64,000 nucleotides of DNA from Anomaloglossus baeobatrachus (GCF_048569485.1 NC_134354.1:510752869-510816868), one strand, 5' to 3'. Shown: positions 24,090 to 35,187, counted from the first letter of the stretch. Notes: generated by a model from the letters alone, not told the origin. Numbers and translations are program-made.

Positions 24090-24425
24090 GTGTATGTCTG
24101 TCTGTCTCTTTCCCCGTCTGTCTCTTTTCCGTCTGTCTTGGTCTGTCTCTTTCCGGGTCTGTCTCTTTCCGGGTCTGTCTCTTTCCGGGTCTGTCTCTTT
24201 CCCCGGCTGTCTCTTTCCCCGGCTGTCTCTTTCCCCGGCTGTCTCTTTCCCCGGCTGTCTCTTTCCCCGGCTGTCTCTTTCCCCGGCTGTCTCTTTGCCC
24301 GGCTGTCTCTTTGCCCGGCTGTCTCTTTGCCCGGCTGTCTCTTTGCCCGGCTGTCTCTTTGCCCGGCTGTCTCTTTGCCCGGCTGTCTGTCTGTCTCTTT
24401 CCCCATTTGTCTCTGTCTGTCTGTC
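24090..24425. repeat. 16-bp minisatellite CTGTCTCTTTCCCCGG
   Basis: About twenty units grade from a TCCGGGT variant through a CCCCGGC variant to a GCCCGGC variant in order along the array. Both strands stay open for 130-160 codons only because of the repeat. Confidence 0.95.
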
Positions 24426-24592
24426 TTTTTTTCTCTCTCTCTATCCAACTCTCCACCGACATCATATAACCTCACGCATAAGCCTCATCTAACAGTTTAT
24501 TTTGTTCCTATAGCAACCACTGACAGTTGCTATTAATAACCTATAGCTCCCACCTCCATTCAGTTTAATGGCTGCAGGATTTTAGAGACTAA

Positions 24593-25180
24593 GGCGGGCT
24601 TTGCACACTACGACATCGCAGGTGCGATGTCGGTGGGGTCAAATTGAAAGTGACGCACATCCGGCATCGCAGGCGACATCGTAGTGTGTAAAGCCTAGAT
24701 GATACGATTAACGAGCGCAAAAGCGTCGTAATCATATCATCGGTATAGCGTCGGCGTAATCCATAATTACGCTGATGCGACGGTCCGATGTTGTTCCTCG
24801 TTCCTGCGGCAGCACACATCGCTGTGTGAAGCCGCAGGAGCGAGGAACATCTCCTACCGGCGTCACCACGGCTTCCGTAGGATATGCGGAAGGAAGGAGG
24901 TGGGCGGGATGTTTACATCCCGCTCATCTCCGCCCCTCTGCTCCTATTGGCCGCCTGCCGTGTGACGTCGCAGTGACGCCGTACGACCCGCCCCCTTAAT
25001 AAGGAGGCGGGTCGCCGGCCAGAGCGACATCCCAGGACAGGTGAGTCCATGTGAAACTGCCGAAGCGATAATGTTCGCTACGGCAGCTATCACAAGGGTA
25101 TCGCAGCTGCGACGGGGCGGGGCCTATCACGCTCGGCATCGCAGCATCGCCTTGCGATGTCGCAGCGTGCAAAGTACCCC
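24593..25180. mobile_element. MITE GGCGGGCTTTGCAC family with TAA duplication
   Basis: The ends are GGCGGGCTTTGCACACTACG and its inverse; TAA lies on both sides (24590-24592, 25181-25183). The unoccupied Helitron copy at 19701 reads GAGAGTAATTGTAAAA (inverted) at the same place, confirming the insertion point. The element is 588 bases, GC-rich, with no transposase, and is closely related to 36401-36991 in opposite orientation. Confidence 0.85.
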
Positions 25181-25334
25181 TAACTGTAAAGCACGGTGTA
25201 AAACATTTTCTGTGAAAACATAGTCTGACATTCCCTGGGTCACATGAGGCGTCTGTGCAAAATTTCGTGATTTGTAAATGCGACGGTGCAGATTCCTTTA
25301 GCGGACATACACACACTCAGCTTTATATATTAGA

Positions 25335-25951
25335 TAAGTAGTGAAAAAAAATTCTGAGGTTTCGCTTGTCGCCATTTTCCGGGAGCCATTTTCAGTTTTT
25401 TGGAGATGGAGCTGTGTGAGGGCCGGGTTGGTTTTTCCTTTTTCTTTTTTTCCCCCCCTCTGCCAATGTTTTTATTGACACTTCTTTGAGGTACATTCAA
25501 TATTTTGATCGCCTCCTTATTACATTATTTGCACTGTTGCGACAGGAGAAAACTCCTATAATTCTTACTTTTTTTTTTTCTCGTTACGCCATTTATCGAT
25601 CAAATTCATTTATTTTATAGATTGGGCTTTTATGAACTTGGTGATACCAAATTTGTGTGTATTTGTAATCTTTTTTTTATTCCCTAATTTTTAATGGGGG
25701 GAAAAGATGGGTCATTTGCACTTTTATAAAGTTTTTTTTTTATTTAATTTGTTAGAGATCATTGAGTCGCTTGTGCTGTATACAGCAATACCACAATATG
25801 CTGTATATAGCAAACATCATGGTGGTCTATGAGTGCCAGCCGCAAGCTGGTTTTCAAAGGAGTACTGTTATGACAGGTCCAGGAGTACTGTCTTTAACAG
25901 ACCTCTGGCTGTTACCGAAACCAATCCGCGGTAGTGCTTAATAGGTTAGCA
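25335..25951. other. Old T-rich repeat sequence, unclassified
   Basis: T-rich sequence with segments such as GCCATTTTCCGGGAGCC and TGGAGCTGTGTGAGGGC that look repeat-derived. No gene is seen. Confidence 0.35.
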
Positions 25952-26020
25952 CAGGGGTGGGGAACCTACGGCCCGCAGGCAGTGTGCGGCCCGCCATGAC
26001 CTTTTATGCGCCCCACGGGC
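25952..26020. mobile_element. hAT-type terminus fragment
   Basis: CAGGGGTGGGGAACCTACGGCCCG is a familiar hAT MITE end. Only about 70 bases remain before the tandem duplication starts. Confidence 0.5.
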
Positions 26021-26022
26021 AG

Positions 26023-28005
26023 CCTCGCTGGCTGCCGGCAGTGTTTTCTCTGGCTGGTCTCCCCGAGATCAGTGATTGATTTGTTTTGTTTTGTTGGTCT
26101 ACTAGGCATTGCTCCCACCCGGCCAGAATCCTACTCCACACTGATGAGGGTCAATACCCCGAAACAGCTGTCTGTGGATGGATTCCTGGCCTTGGTATTT
26201 CCCTTGTCATATCTTTAAACTTGTCAAAAAGTTGGATATTGACTAAAAGGGCCACTTAATATGGTGGTTATGGTGGTCTCCTAAAAAGAGTCACCCCTTG
26301 GCTGGGCCCTTCCCAGAGGGATATCTGGCTGGTTTCTGTGTTGAGACTCCTAACAGAGGCTCCACGGACCTTTTTTGATTTGCATATTTCCCAGGGGGCA
26401 ATGTACCTAGAATGTCACTGTCTTGAGTGACCTCGCTGGCTGCCGGCAGTGTTTTCTCTGGCTGGTCTCCCCGAGATCAGTGATTGTTTTGTTTTGTTGG
26501 TCGTCTAGGCATTGCTCCCACCCGGCCAGAATCCTAATGCACACTGATGAGGGGCAATACCCCGAAACAGCTGTCTGTGGATGGATACCTGGCCTTGGTA
26601 TTTCCCTTGTCATATCTTTAACCCCTTAACGACCGCGGGCCGTAAAATTACGTCCTTGCGGTCATGTTACTGCCCGAGGTCTGCCGGCAGCATCATGCTG
26701 CGATCGGCACACATCTCAGCTGATTTTCACAGCTGAGATGTGTGCCTGCTAGGCACGAGCAGAATAGTTATCTGCTCGTGCCGTTTAACCCCTTACATGG
26801 CGCTGTCAATATGTGACAGCGCCATTATAAGCGCGATCGCAGTAAACATTTACTTAACGCCCGATACCGGAAGTCACGCGACGCGATCACGTGACTCCTG
26901 ATAGTTGTCATGGTAGCACAGGGTCATGTGATGACTCCTGTACTACACTTGCTTTCACTTTCGCTGTGCCAGCGGCACAGCTAAAGAGAAAGAGAGCGTA
27001 TCTGCTGTTTACAGCGTTGTTGCTGTGATCAGCAGATACTGCAGAGCGATCGGAATGCTGATCACAATAGCCCCCTAGGGGGACTAGTAAAATTAAAAAA
27101 AAAGTTTTAAAAAATTAAAAAACAACAAAAAAACCTAAGTTCAAATCACCGACCATTCGCCCCATTGAAAATTAAAGGGTTAAAAAAATAAAAAATATAC
27201 ACACATTTGGTATCGCCGCGTTCAGAAATGCCCGATCTATCAAAATATAAAATCAATTAATCTGATCAGTATACGGCGTAGCGGCAAAAAAATTCCAAAC
27301 GCCAAAACGATGGTTTTTTGTAGCCACAACTTTTGCGCAAAATGCAATAAGAGGCGATCAAAACGTAGCATCTGCGCAAAAATGGTACCGTTAAAAACGT
27401 CAGCTCGAGATGCAAAAAATAAGCCGTCATTGAGCCATAGATCCCGAAAAATGAGAACGCTACGGGTCACGGAATATGGCGTAAAATGTGCACCACTTTT
27501 TTCGGACAAACTTCCGATTTTATTTTTTTTTAATTCCTTATATAAAAGTAAACCTATACATGTTTGGTGTCTACGAACTCGCACTGACCTAAGGCATCAC
27601 ACCCACACATCAGTTTTACCATATAGTGAACACAGTGAATAGAATATCTCAAAAACCATAGTGCTATTGCACTTTTTTTGCAATTTTTCTGCATTTGGAA
27701 TTTTTTTGCAGTTTTCTAGTACACTATATGGTAAAACTGATGGTTTCATTTAAAAGTACAGCTCGTTCCGCAAAAAATGAGCCCTCACATCACCATATTG
27801 ACTGAAAAATAAAAAAGTTACGTCTCTCAGAAAAAGAATGGCGGAAAAAAAAACGGAAAGCGAAAAATCGGCCGGTCGTGAAGGGGTTAAACTTGTCAAA
27901 AAGTTGGATATTGACTAAAAGTGCCACTTAATATGGTGGTTATGGTGGTCTCCTAAAAGAGTTACCCCTTGGCTGGGCCCTTCCCGGAGGGATATCTGTG
28001 ATTGT
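26023..28005. repeat. Two-copy tandem duplication, second copy interrupted
   Basis: CCTCGCTGGCTGCCGGCAGTG starts at 26023 and again at 26431. The shared block includes GATGAGGG(G/T)CAATACCCCGAAA and runs to CTTCCC(A/G)GAGGGATATCTG. Copy 2 continues after the TTAA insertion at 27891. Identity is about 95%. Confidence 0.85.
26622..27886. mobile_element. TTAA-specific element, CCCCTTAACGACC ends
   Basis: The ends are CCCCTTAACGACCGCGGGCC and CGGCCGGTCGTGAAGGGG, flanked by TTAA at 26618-26621 and 27887-27890. The uninterrupted target is readable in the upstream duplicate (ATCTTTAAACTTGTC at 26211). TTAA targeting and a CCC start suggest piggyBac-like mobilisation. At 1,265 bases it has open stretches up to 114 codons but no recognisable domain. 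Confidence 0.85.
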
Positions 28006-28525
28006 TTTGTTTTATTAGCACCTTATAATGCACAAGATTTCCACTACTTTTTAAGTTTTTATTTTCTTTTACTCAACAACTTTGCTCATCCAAATGTTTT
28101 AGATATTTTGTGAAATTCTTATTTCATGAATTTGTCACTTAAAATAAAGTTTCTGACTGAGGTAATTTGTTGCATTTTAAAGCAAAAGAGATTTCTTAAC
28201 CTCTTTTTGACATATGCTACACTGGTACGTCATATGAAGCCTCCATGACTTTGATGTTGGCTCATAAACTGAGTGCACATCTCTGCTAGCACATAAAAAA
28301 TTGAGATACTTAGGCTCACATAATACTGGCCTTTTTTATAGGCTAACAGCCAATGTCAAGGTATATCTCTTAATATTGGATCCCTATCTACTCTGCCTCT
28401 CTTTGGGCTAACCCCCCCCCCCCTCCTCCAATTTATGGGCGGATAGGAAACCTGCTAATAAAGTATTAAAATTGCCTAAAGCTGATGAGTTCTCAATCAG
28501 AAGGCATGACCCCATAAACAAGTAA
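28006..28525. other. Unclassified sequence
   Basis: AT-rich. The segment 28311-28460 is similar to 34977-35150 (GGATCCCTATCTACTCT, then CTCTCTTTGGG), but no gene is seen. Confidence 0.45.
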
Positions 28526-28712
28526 GGCCGGAGTCGCACTTGCAAGAGACTTGCATCGCATCACCCGGCGTGGCCTGCCGCTCTCAGGACTGGAGCATCT
28601 CAGCTGCATAGACATACGTGCAGCCAACCTGCTCCTGTCAGGAGAGTGCACGGCCGTGTTGGAAGATGTGATGTAAGGCTCACGCAAGTCTCTCGCAAGT
28701 GTAACTCCGGCC
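28526..28712. mobile_element. Short MITE, GGCCGGAGTCGCACTTGC ends
   Basis: A 187-base element with inverted ends GGCCGGAGTCGCACTTGC and GCAAGTGTAACTCCGGCC. TAA lies at the left and TAT at the right. The interior is GC-rich. Confidence 0.75.
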
Positions 28713-29001
28713 TATAAAGAATGATGGTACTTCCTAACACGCAAGTGTGAACAGGTGCATACAGAGCATCAGATCTATTATAACAAATGAAGAGACCATT
28801 ACACTATGAAATGCTAAGATATGTTAATGAATATAGAAATTATAGAATATAGAAGATTTCACCACATTCAAAAATGCAATTCACACATTTCGTTCGGCCC
28901 TCACCTCTGCTAAACAGGATTACTTCAGATTCCTTATATCCTCTTCAACACACAACCCCAAACAGTTATTCAATACTTTTACCTCCCTCCTTCGCCCACC
29001 A

Positions 29002-29325
29002 TTGCCCCCTCTAACCTCCCTCATTTATGCAGAAGACTTTGCCACATATTTCAAAGAAAAGATCAACCAAACCAGGCAAGTCTTTTCTGCTCAACCACCA
29101 CAATGCCTTCATCTAACAGATCACTGCCCCTACCCCATACACTTCCTCCCCTCCATCACCGAAGGACAGCCTGCACATCTTCTCTCGATAGCGAGCCTTA
29201 CCACCTGCGTACTTGACCTGATCCCATCCCACCTCCTCCCCAACCTCACCACTATCCTTATTCCAGCGTTAACCCATCTTTTCAACCTATCTCTAACCTC
29301 TGGAACCATCCCTTCTGCCTTTTAA
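29002..29325 (+). pseudogene. L2 LINE ORF2, segment before the hAT insertion
   Basis: An open segment encodes the region linking endonuclease and reverse transcriptase (FKEKINQTRQVF, then DLIPSHLLPNL and NLSLTSGTIPSAF, the usual DPIPxxLL and NxSLxxGxxPxxxK blocks). It is stopped at AF followed by TAA, where an intact copy continues with K and the Val-Pro-Lys-Lys block. Confidence 0.75.
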
Positions 29326-29552
29326 ACATGCAACAGTCACACCCATCCTAAAAAAACCTTCCCTCGATCCAACTTCTACTACCAGCCAGGGCTGTGAAGT
29401 CAGTAAGCCAAACCTGCTACTCCGACGCCTCAATTTCCCTTGCACCGACTCAGACTCCCACATATATTGCTTATATTTCAGTGAAAAATTTATTGTAGTA
29501 CAATGTGAACATCAGACATTTAATCATTTTTATGATACAATAATCAAGATAT

Positions 29553-29658
29553 TTAGAACATAATATATTTATTGGAATACAACTTTAGAACACAAACTCT
29601 AATAAATTGTAAATATGTAATACACTGTAGTATGTATCTGTGTGTGTGATATATATAG

Positions 29659-29739
<81 letters not shown>

Positions 29740-30430
29740 AGTGGGGAAAAAACAATTTTCAACAAAAACATACTAAATAACATTTGTGCAGTCTTTGAAT
29801 TTGTTGTTAGAAATGGAATTTCTTCCATCAGATCCTCCTTCATGGATGACCTCAAATCTGACCTAATAATTTTAAGGCTAGAGAACAACCTCTTTACACT
29901 AACTTGGGTTGGAGGAAAAGCCGTAACTACATGGGCAACATCTCTCACAATTTCCAGGTATGAAGGAATTGCCTCATGCCTGTCAGTTTTGATGAACCAT
30001 TGAATTTTTCTCTTTCTGTGAGAGCAAGTGAAAAATGTTGCTGAAATATGGTCAATCTGCTTGCTATAGGAGACTGAGTGAAATCTTTTTCCTTGCGGCA
30101 ACGGTTTGCCTGCTCCATGTCATCCAAATACTTGTCAAAGTTAAATTCCTCATCTGATGATAATGAAGCTATGGTAGCAGTAGCACTGTTAGGACCCAAG
30201 TCCTCTTGCGCCTGGCAGTCCTGTAGGCCACTCATCCCAACTGCTACCTCAGTCAGAACTTCTTTTCCTTTAGTAAGCTGTTGATCATCAAGCAGTATAC
30301 GATGACTTGGGTCCACATGAACAGCTGCCAAAAGAATTTTATTTTCCAATAGCTGTGTCTCTCTCTGTTTCATTGAAGCAGAAATGCCATCTGCGATTAA
30401 ACCTCCACTTTGGGACAGGTGAAATAGCAA
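29553..30430 (-). pseudogene. hAT transposase, C-terminal part with dimerisation domain
   Basis: At about 29793-29951 the - strand reads IPSYLEIVRDVAHVVTAFPP, then the VSVKRLFSSLKIIRSDLRSS block, the conserved hAT C-terminal dimerisation region. An overlapping frame (29945-30430) carries an acidic linker region (SLSSDEEFNFDKYLDDME). The two lie in different frames, so at least one frameshift exists. A (TA)n run at 29655-29735 follows the domain. Confidence 0.8.
29655..29735. repeat. (TA)n microsatellite
   Basis: About 80 bases of pure TA within the hAT element. Confidence 0.98.
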
Positions 30431-30596
30431 GTTCTTCCACTTCTTTATGAAAATGCCAGGAGGTAATCCTCAGCTTGTAATTTTTTAGTCACAGTAAATG
30501 GGTGATTAAGCAATTCCTTCAATTCAGCCACCTGTGTCCATTCACCTTCATTTAGTGTTACCTCAGGGTTCACCATATCTGAAAGAAACTGTTTTA

Positions 30597-31356
30597 GGCT
30601 ATGTGCGCACGTTGCGTCGGAGTACCTGCAGTTTATTCTGCACGTTTTCCTTCCCTTGGTTTTTGACCAAATGGCTTTTGACCATTTTTTAGCGCTAAAA
30701 ACGCATGCGTTTTTACCGCGTTTTTAGCGCTTTTTACCTGCGTTTACACCTGCGTTTCTGCAGATGCGTTTTTGAGATCAAGACACTGAGAAATAAAGTT
30801 GAATTACTCAAAAAGAATGAAAAAAGAGAAAAAAAGTATAAAATTAACTTTTAATAAAATTATATGGGAAATTATCAATTTTAAAGTAATAGTGGTTATG
30901 CACATTTTAACAGAAAAATAGCTAAAGTTTATTATTTTTTTACATTTAAATTTTCGGTTATTGTGTGTGTGTAAAGGAACATTAGAACCCATTAATTTTT
31001 GGCCAGAAAAGCATGCGTTTTTGGAGCCAAAAACGCAGTGGAAAAGCAGGTAAAAAGCATGAAAAACGCAGGAATTGTGAGTTTGGTTGCTTTTTGCCAT
31101 TTCTCATTGACTCCAATGTTAAGGAAACGCTGCAGAAATGGCAAAAACAACTGACATGCTGCTTCTTTTTCAGCATGTTTTTTGACCACAAATATGCAAA
31201 TTAAACGCTGCAGAAAAAAAAGCAAAGTGCAGACAGGATTTCTGCTTTTCCCATAGACTTTGCTGGCAATCAAAAACGAATGCGTTTTAGCGCAAAAACG
31301 CTGCTGCCAAAAACGCTGCAGAAACGTGGAAAAAAACGCAACGTGCGAACATAGCC
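30597..31356. mobile_element. MITE of the GGCTATGTGCGCACG family
   Basis: The ends are GGCTATGTGCGCACGTTGCG and CGCAACGTGCGAACATAGCC. TTA precedes it and TTC follows. It contains many AAACGC/GCGTTT motifs and no transposase. It lies inside the hAT element and so is younger than it. Confidence 0.8.
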
Positions 31357-31384
31357 TTCGTTCAAGCAATCGCTCAATCATTAA

Positions 31385-32647
31385 CCCCTTCACGACCTTG
31401 GACGGATCTATCCGTCATGGATCGTGTCCCGTTAAGCCCCACCCCCTGCCGCGGGCAGGCGGCGGTCGGCACACATCAGCTGTTTTCAACAGCTGACATG
31501 TGTGCCTGCTAGCCGCGGGTGGAATCGCTTCCACCCGCGGCCATTAACCCCTTAAATCTTGCTGCCAAAGTCTGGCAGCAAGATCTAAATGCGCGCGGCC
31601 ATGTTTTTTACTTACCGCCGCCCCCACCGGAAGTCACGTGCGTGATCACGTGACTATCGGTGGTTGCCATCGTAGCACAGGGTCATGTGATGACGCCTGC
31701 AGCTACGAAGTTTCACTTTCGTTTTTCCTCGGCCGAGAGCAGAGGGAAAAAGAAAGTGACTATTTCTGCTGTTTACAGCTGTATAGCTGTGATCAGCAGA
31801 TAGCGATCAGCGATCGGATTGCTGATCGCTATAGCCCCCTAGGGGGACTAGTAAAATAAAAAAAAAGTAAAAAAAAAAGTTTTAAAAAATAAAAAAAAAA
31901 AACCTAAAAGTTCAAATCACACCCCATTGAAAATTACAGGGTTAAAAAATAAATAAATATACACATATTTGGTATCTCCGCATTCAGAAATGCCCGATCT
32001 ATCAAAATATAAAATCAATTAATCTGATTGGTAAACGGCGTAGTGGCAAAAAAATTCCAAACGCCAAAATTACGTTTTTTGGTCGCCGCATATTTTACGC
32101 AAAATGCAATAACAGGCGATTAAAACGTAGCATCTGCGCAAAAATGGTACCATTAAAAATGTTAGCTCGAGATGCAAAAAATAAGCCGTCACTGAGCCAT
32201 GGATCCCGAAAAATGAGAACGCTATGTGTTTCGGAAAATGGCGCAAAACGTACGCCACTTTTATTGGACAAAGTTGTGAATTTTTTTTAACCCCCTTAGA
32301 TACAAGTAAACCTATACATGTTTGGTGTCTACAAACTCACACCGACCTGAGGCATCACATAGCTACATCAGTTTTACCATAAAGTGAACACGGTGAATAA
32401 AACATCCCAAAAACTATTATGCAATCACACTTTTTTTTGCAGTTTTTCCACACTTGGAATTTTTTTGCTGTTTTCCAGTACACTATATGGTAAAACCTAT
32501 GGTTTCATTTAAAAGTACAACTCGTCCCTCAAAAAACAAGCCCTCATATGGCAAGAGTGACGGAATAATAAAAAAGTTACGGCTCTTGGAAGAAAAGGAG
32601 CAAAAAACAAAAACGCAAAAATGGAAAGTGCCCGGGGGCTGAAGGGG
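31385..32647. mobile_element. Second TTAA-specific CCCCTT...ACGACC element
   Basis: A 1,263-base relative of 26622-27886 in the same orientation, flanked by TTAA (31381-31384, 32648-32651). It ends CCCCTTCACGACC and GGGGGCTGAAGGGG. Internal blocks such as AAATGCCCGATCTATCAAAA and ATGGTACCATTAAAAATG line up with the first copy. It is nested in the hAT element. Confidence 0.85.
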
Positions 32648-32654
32648 TTAAATA

Positions 32655-33026
32655 AGTGCTGCCCCACCAAGTGGCTTTATCGACAATTGCCCCTTTCCCA
32701 GCACGTCTCTTCAAGATGGAATCAATTTTAGTGGTTCTGGCGTCAATAACAAATTTCATCACTTTTCCAATCAGATTTCCAGCATGTAACTCTTGCAGAC
32801 TATCTCTTTTTACCAGCTGCAGCGTGTGCACAACACAGCGCATGTGATGAATATGAAAGTGTTTTGAAGCAGCTTCAACAAGATCTAATTCTAAAGTATC
32901 ATTTTGCTGTTCTTCTGTTGTAATATCTGTATTTTCCTCAGTTACATGAACAGCACTGTGGCCTTCCATCTCTAACATACTGAATCCTAAATTTTCTTCT
33001 AGCTGTTGTTCATTACGCTCATTCAT
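32655..33026 (-). pseudogene. hAT transposase, N-terminal side of the catalytic domain
   Basis: The - strand reads FHIHHMRCVVHTLQLVKRD, the conserved RCxxHxLxL block of hAT transposases, and ends TWWGSTYL, close to the W(N/G)ST block. The catalytic middle between this part and the C terminus lies where the two inserts landed or is lost. Confidence 0.75.
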
Positions 33027-33378
33027 CAGTTTAATTGTACTTATGTTTGAAGCATTGTCCGTTATTTTTTTAATCTGCTTTTGCTATTGAAAACATCTAT
33101 GAGCTTAAAAAACTTTCAGGTGATGTGGTTTTTTTAAAAAGCTGATCTGCTTTTGCAGCTGAAAAATGTATCCTCAAAAAACGCAGCAAAAACGCTGTCT
33201 GTGAATGTTGCCTTAGATCAGGAATAGAAGAGCCATTTATAGGACATTTCATAGCTTTCCCAAATTCCTATGAAAAAATAATCAGCACATTCTACATTGA
33301 ACTACTGTACCAAATTTATTATAAATTTTAGGAGTCTGAGTCAGTCCATTTTATACCGACTCAGAGTCCACAACCCTG

Positions 33379-34030
33379 CTACCAGCTATCGACCCATATC
33401 ACTACTCCCGTTCGCCTCAAAACTCCGCGAACAGCACGTCCATGCTGAACTTTCCTCCCACCTATCATCTAAATCTTTGACAACCTACGGTCCAGCTTCC
33501 GTCCACATCTTTTAACTGAAACTGCCCTCACTAAAATCACAAACGACTTACTGCCAAAGCAGACAATCACTTCTCTATACTACTTCTAGACCTGTCCTCA
33601 GCTTTTGGCACTATCGACCACTCCTTCCTATTACAGATCCTTTCTTCCCTTAGTGTCAGAGACCTTGCCCTCTCTTGGATCACTTCATACCTTTCCAATC
33701 GCACTTTTAGTGTCTCCCACTCCCAGACAACCTCTTCATCCCGCCCTCTCTCTGTTTGTGTCCCTCAAGGCTCTGTCCTGGGACCCTTACTTTTTTCCAT
33801 CTATACATTCGGCCTGGGACAACTCATAAAGTCCCCTGGCTTTCAGTACCACCTATATGCTGATGACACTCAGATCTACCTCTTTGGTCCAGATGTCACA
33901 TCTCTGCTGTCCAGAATCCCGGAGTATCTATCGGCTATATCCTCTTTCTTCTCCTCTCGCTTCCTAAAGCTCAATGTGACCAAAACTGAACTAATCATAT
34001 TTCCTCCATCTCACCTACACTCTACCTGAT
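33379..34030 (+). pseudogene. L2 LINE ORF2, reverse transcriptase core after the hAT insertion
   Basis: RPISLLPFASKL opens this part, followed in shifted frames by [31 protein letters not shown] and YADDTQIYL, then [16 protein letters not shown]. These are RT blocks 2 to 7. The GT in place of DT within the first catalytic block and several frame changes show decay. Confidence 0.8.
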
Positions 34031-34976
34031 CTATCTATTACAGTAAATAACATCACACTCTGCCCAGTACTCAAAGTTCGGTGCCTCGGATTGACCCTCG
34101 ACTCTGCCATGTCCTTCATACCACACATCCAATCCCTCACCACCTCCTGCCGTCTTCAATTCAAAAATATTTCCAGAATCCGTCCTTTCGTCAATTCTCA
34201 ATTTACAAAATTGCTAGTGCATGCCCTTATAATCTCCCGCCTGGATTACTGCAACATCCTCCTCTGTGACCTCCCTGCTAACACCCTCACACCTCTCCAG
34301 TCCATCCTTAATTCAGCTGCCCGACTGATCGAACTCTCTCCTCAATTCTCCTCTCTGCAAATCCCTCCATTGGCTCCCAATATTCCACCGTATACAATTC
34401 AAACTACTAACACTGACCTACAAAGCCATCCATAATCTGTCTCCTCCGTATATCTCTGAACTAATCTCCTACCACACTCCAAAACAATCTCTGGTCCTCC
34501 CAAGATCTTCTGTCCTCTCTCATTCGTTCCTCACGCAACCGCCTTCAAGACATCTCCTGCGCATCCCCTGTCTTCTGGACTTCGCTGCATCAACACATCA
34601 GATTATCTGCTACACTTGCAAGCCTCAAATGGAACTTGAAAACTCATCTGTTCAGGAATGCCTATAATCTTCAATGACACCACTGCCTCACCACCGTGCA
34701 AAGCTGCCGCCTCACCACTGTGCGGATCTGCTGCCTCACCGCCACCCGACCTACTGCTTCCTCCCCAAAATCCTATAGAATGTAAGCCCGCAAGGGCAGG
34801 GGCCTCTTCCCTCTGTACCAGTCTGTCTACTGTAACTCGTATATGTATTCTGTATGTAACCCCTTCTCATGTACAGCACCATGGAATTAATTGTGCTCTA
34901 TAAATAAATATTTATTATAATAAAAAATAGAAATATGAACATGCATTACTGCTAAGAAAAAACATTTAAAAGTTAG

Positions 34977-35150
34977 GATACTTGGCATATGAAAAGGCCA
35001 GTTTTATGTGAGCCCAACAGCCAACGTCAAGGCGTATCTTTTAATGGTGGATCCCTATCTACTCTAAGGCCTCTCTTTGGGTTAAAAAAACAAACAAAAA
35101 GCCCTCCAATTTGAGTGAATAGGAACCCACTGTTGGGCTTACGTTAAACT
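34977..35150. repeat. Repeat segment shared with 28311-28460
   Basis: AACAGCCAACGTCAAGGCGTATC, GGATCCCTATCTACTCT and CCTCTCTTTGGG are held in common with the left copy at about 80%. A GGCCAGTTTTATGTGAGCC piece is inverted relative to that copy. The family is unknown. Confidence 0.6.
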
Positions 35151-35187
35151 TGTCTTTTTATATGCTAAGTTTCAATTTTTGTATATA

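Larger units (their letters stand above)
22370..25334 (-). mobile_element. Non-autonomous Helitron with two nested elements
   Basis: Read on the - strand it starts TCTAATATATAAAGCTGAG right after A. It ends with a GGGCAACGCCCGGGT hairpin-forming stretch, a short spacer and CTAG before T. A/T flanks, TC start, 3' hairpin and CTAG end are the Helitron criteria. No Rep/helicase frame is present. The 2,965-base span includes a Harbinger derivative (22552-24070) and a second MITE (24593-25180); the native element is under 900 bases and is partly pyrimidine microsatellite. Confidence 0.75.
29387..33378 (-). mobile_element. hAT transposon inserted in the L2 LINE
   Basis: The ends CAGGGCTGTGAAGTCAGTAAG and its inverse (ending CACAACCCTG) are hAT-type. 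A perfect 8-base target duplication CTACCAGC lies at 29379-29386 and 33379-33386. The - strand holds pieces of a transposase. Two later elements interrupt it (30597-31356, 31385-32647). The element is broken in its coding part but has well-kept ends. Confidence 0.92.
28862..34926 (+). mobile_element. L2-type LINE, 5'-truncated and split by a hAT element
   Basis: Reverse-transcriptase motifs typical of the L2 clade read on the + strand on both sides of the hAT insertion: an EDFATYFKEKI region before it and, after it, [30 protein letters not shown] and [11 protein letters not shown]. The YADD catalytic codons lie at 33856-33867. The 3' end has the L2-like GTAAGCCCGCAAGGGCAGGG and ATTGTGCTCTATAAATAAAT before an A-rich tail. 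Frames are interrupted repeatedly (for instance after the HLHST region near 34028), and the endonuclease part is absent, so the copy is dead. Confidence 0.88.

Noticed and set aside
24057-24536. Overlapping open frames of 130-160 codons on both strands
   Set aside because: They are produced by the 16-base CTGTCTCTTTCCCCGG minisatellite, which has no stop in several frames. There are no domains.
27240-27642. Open frames of 110-114 codons on both strands
   Set aside because: They lie inside the noncoding TTAA element and have no homologous open frame in its relative at 31385-32647.
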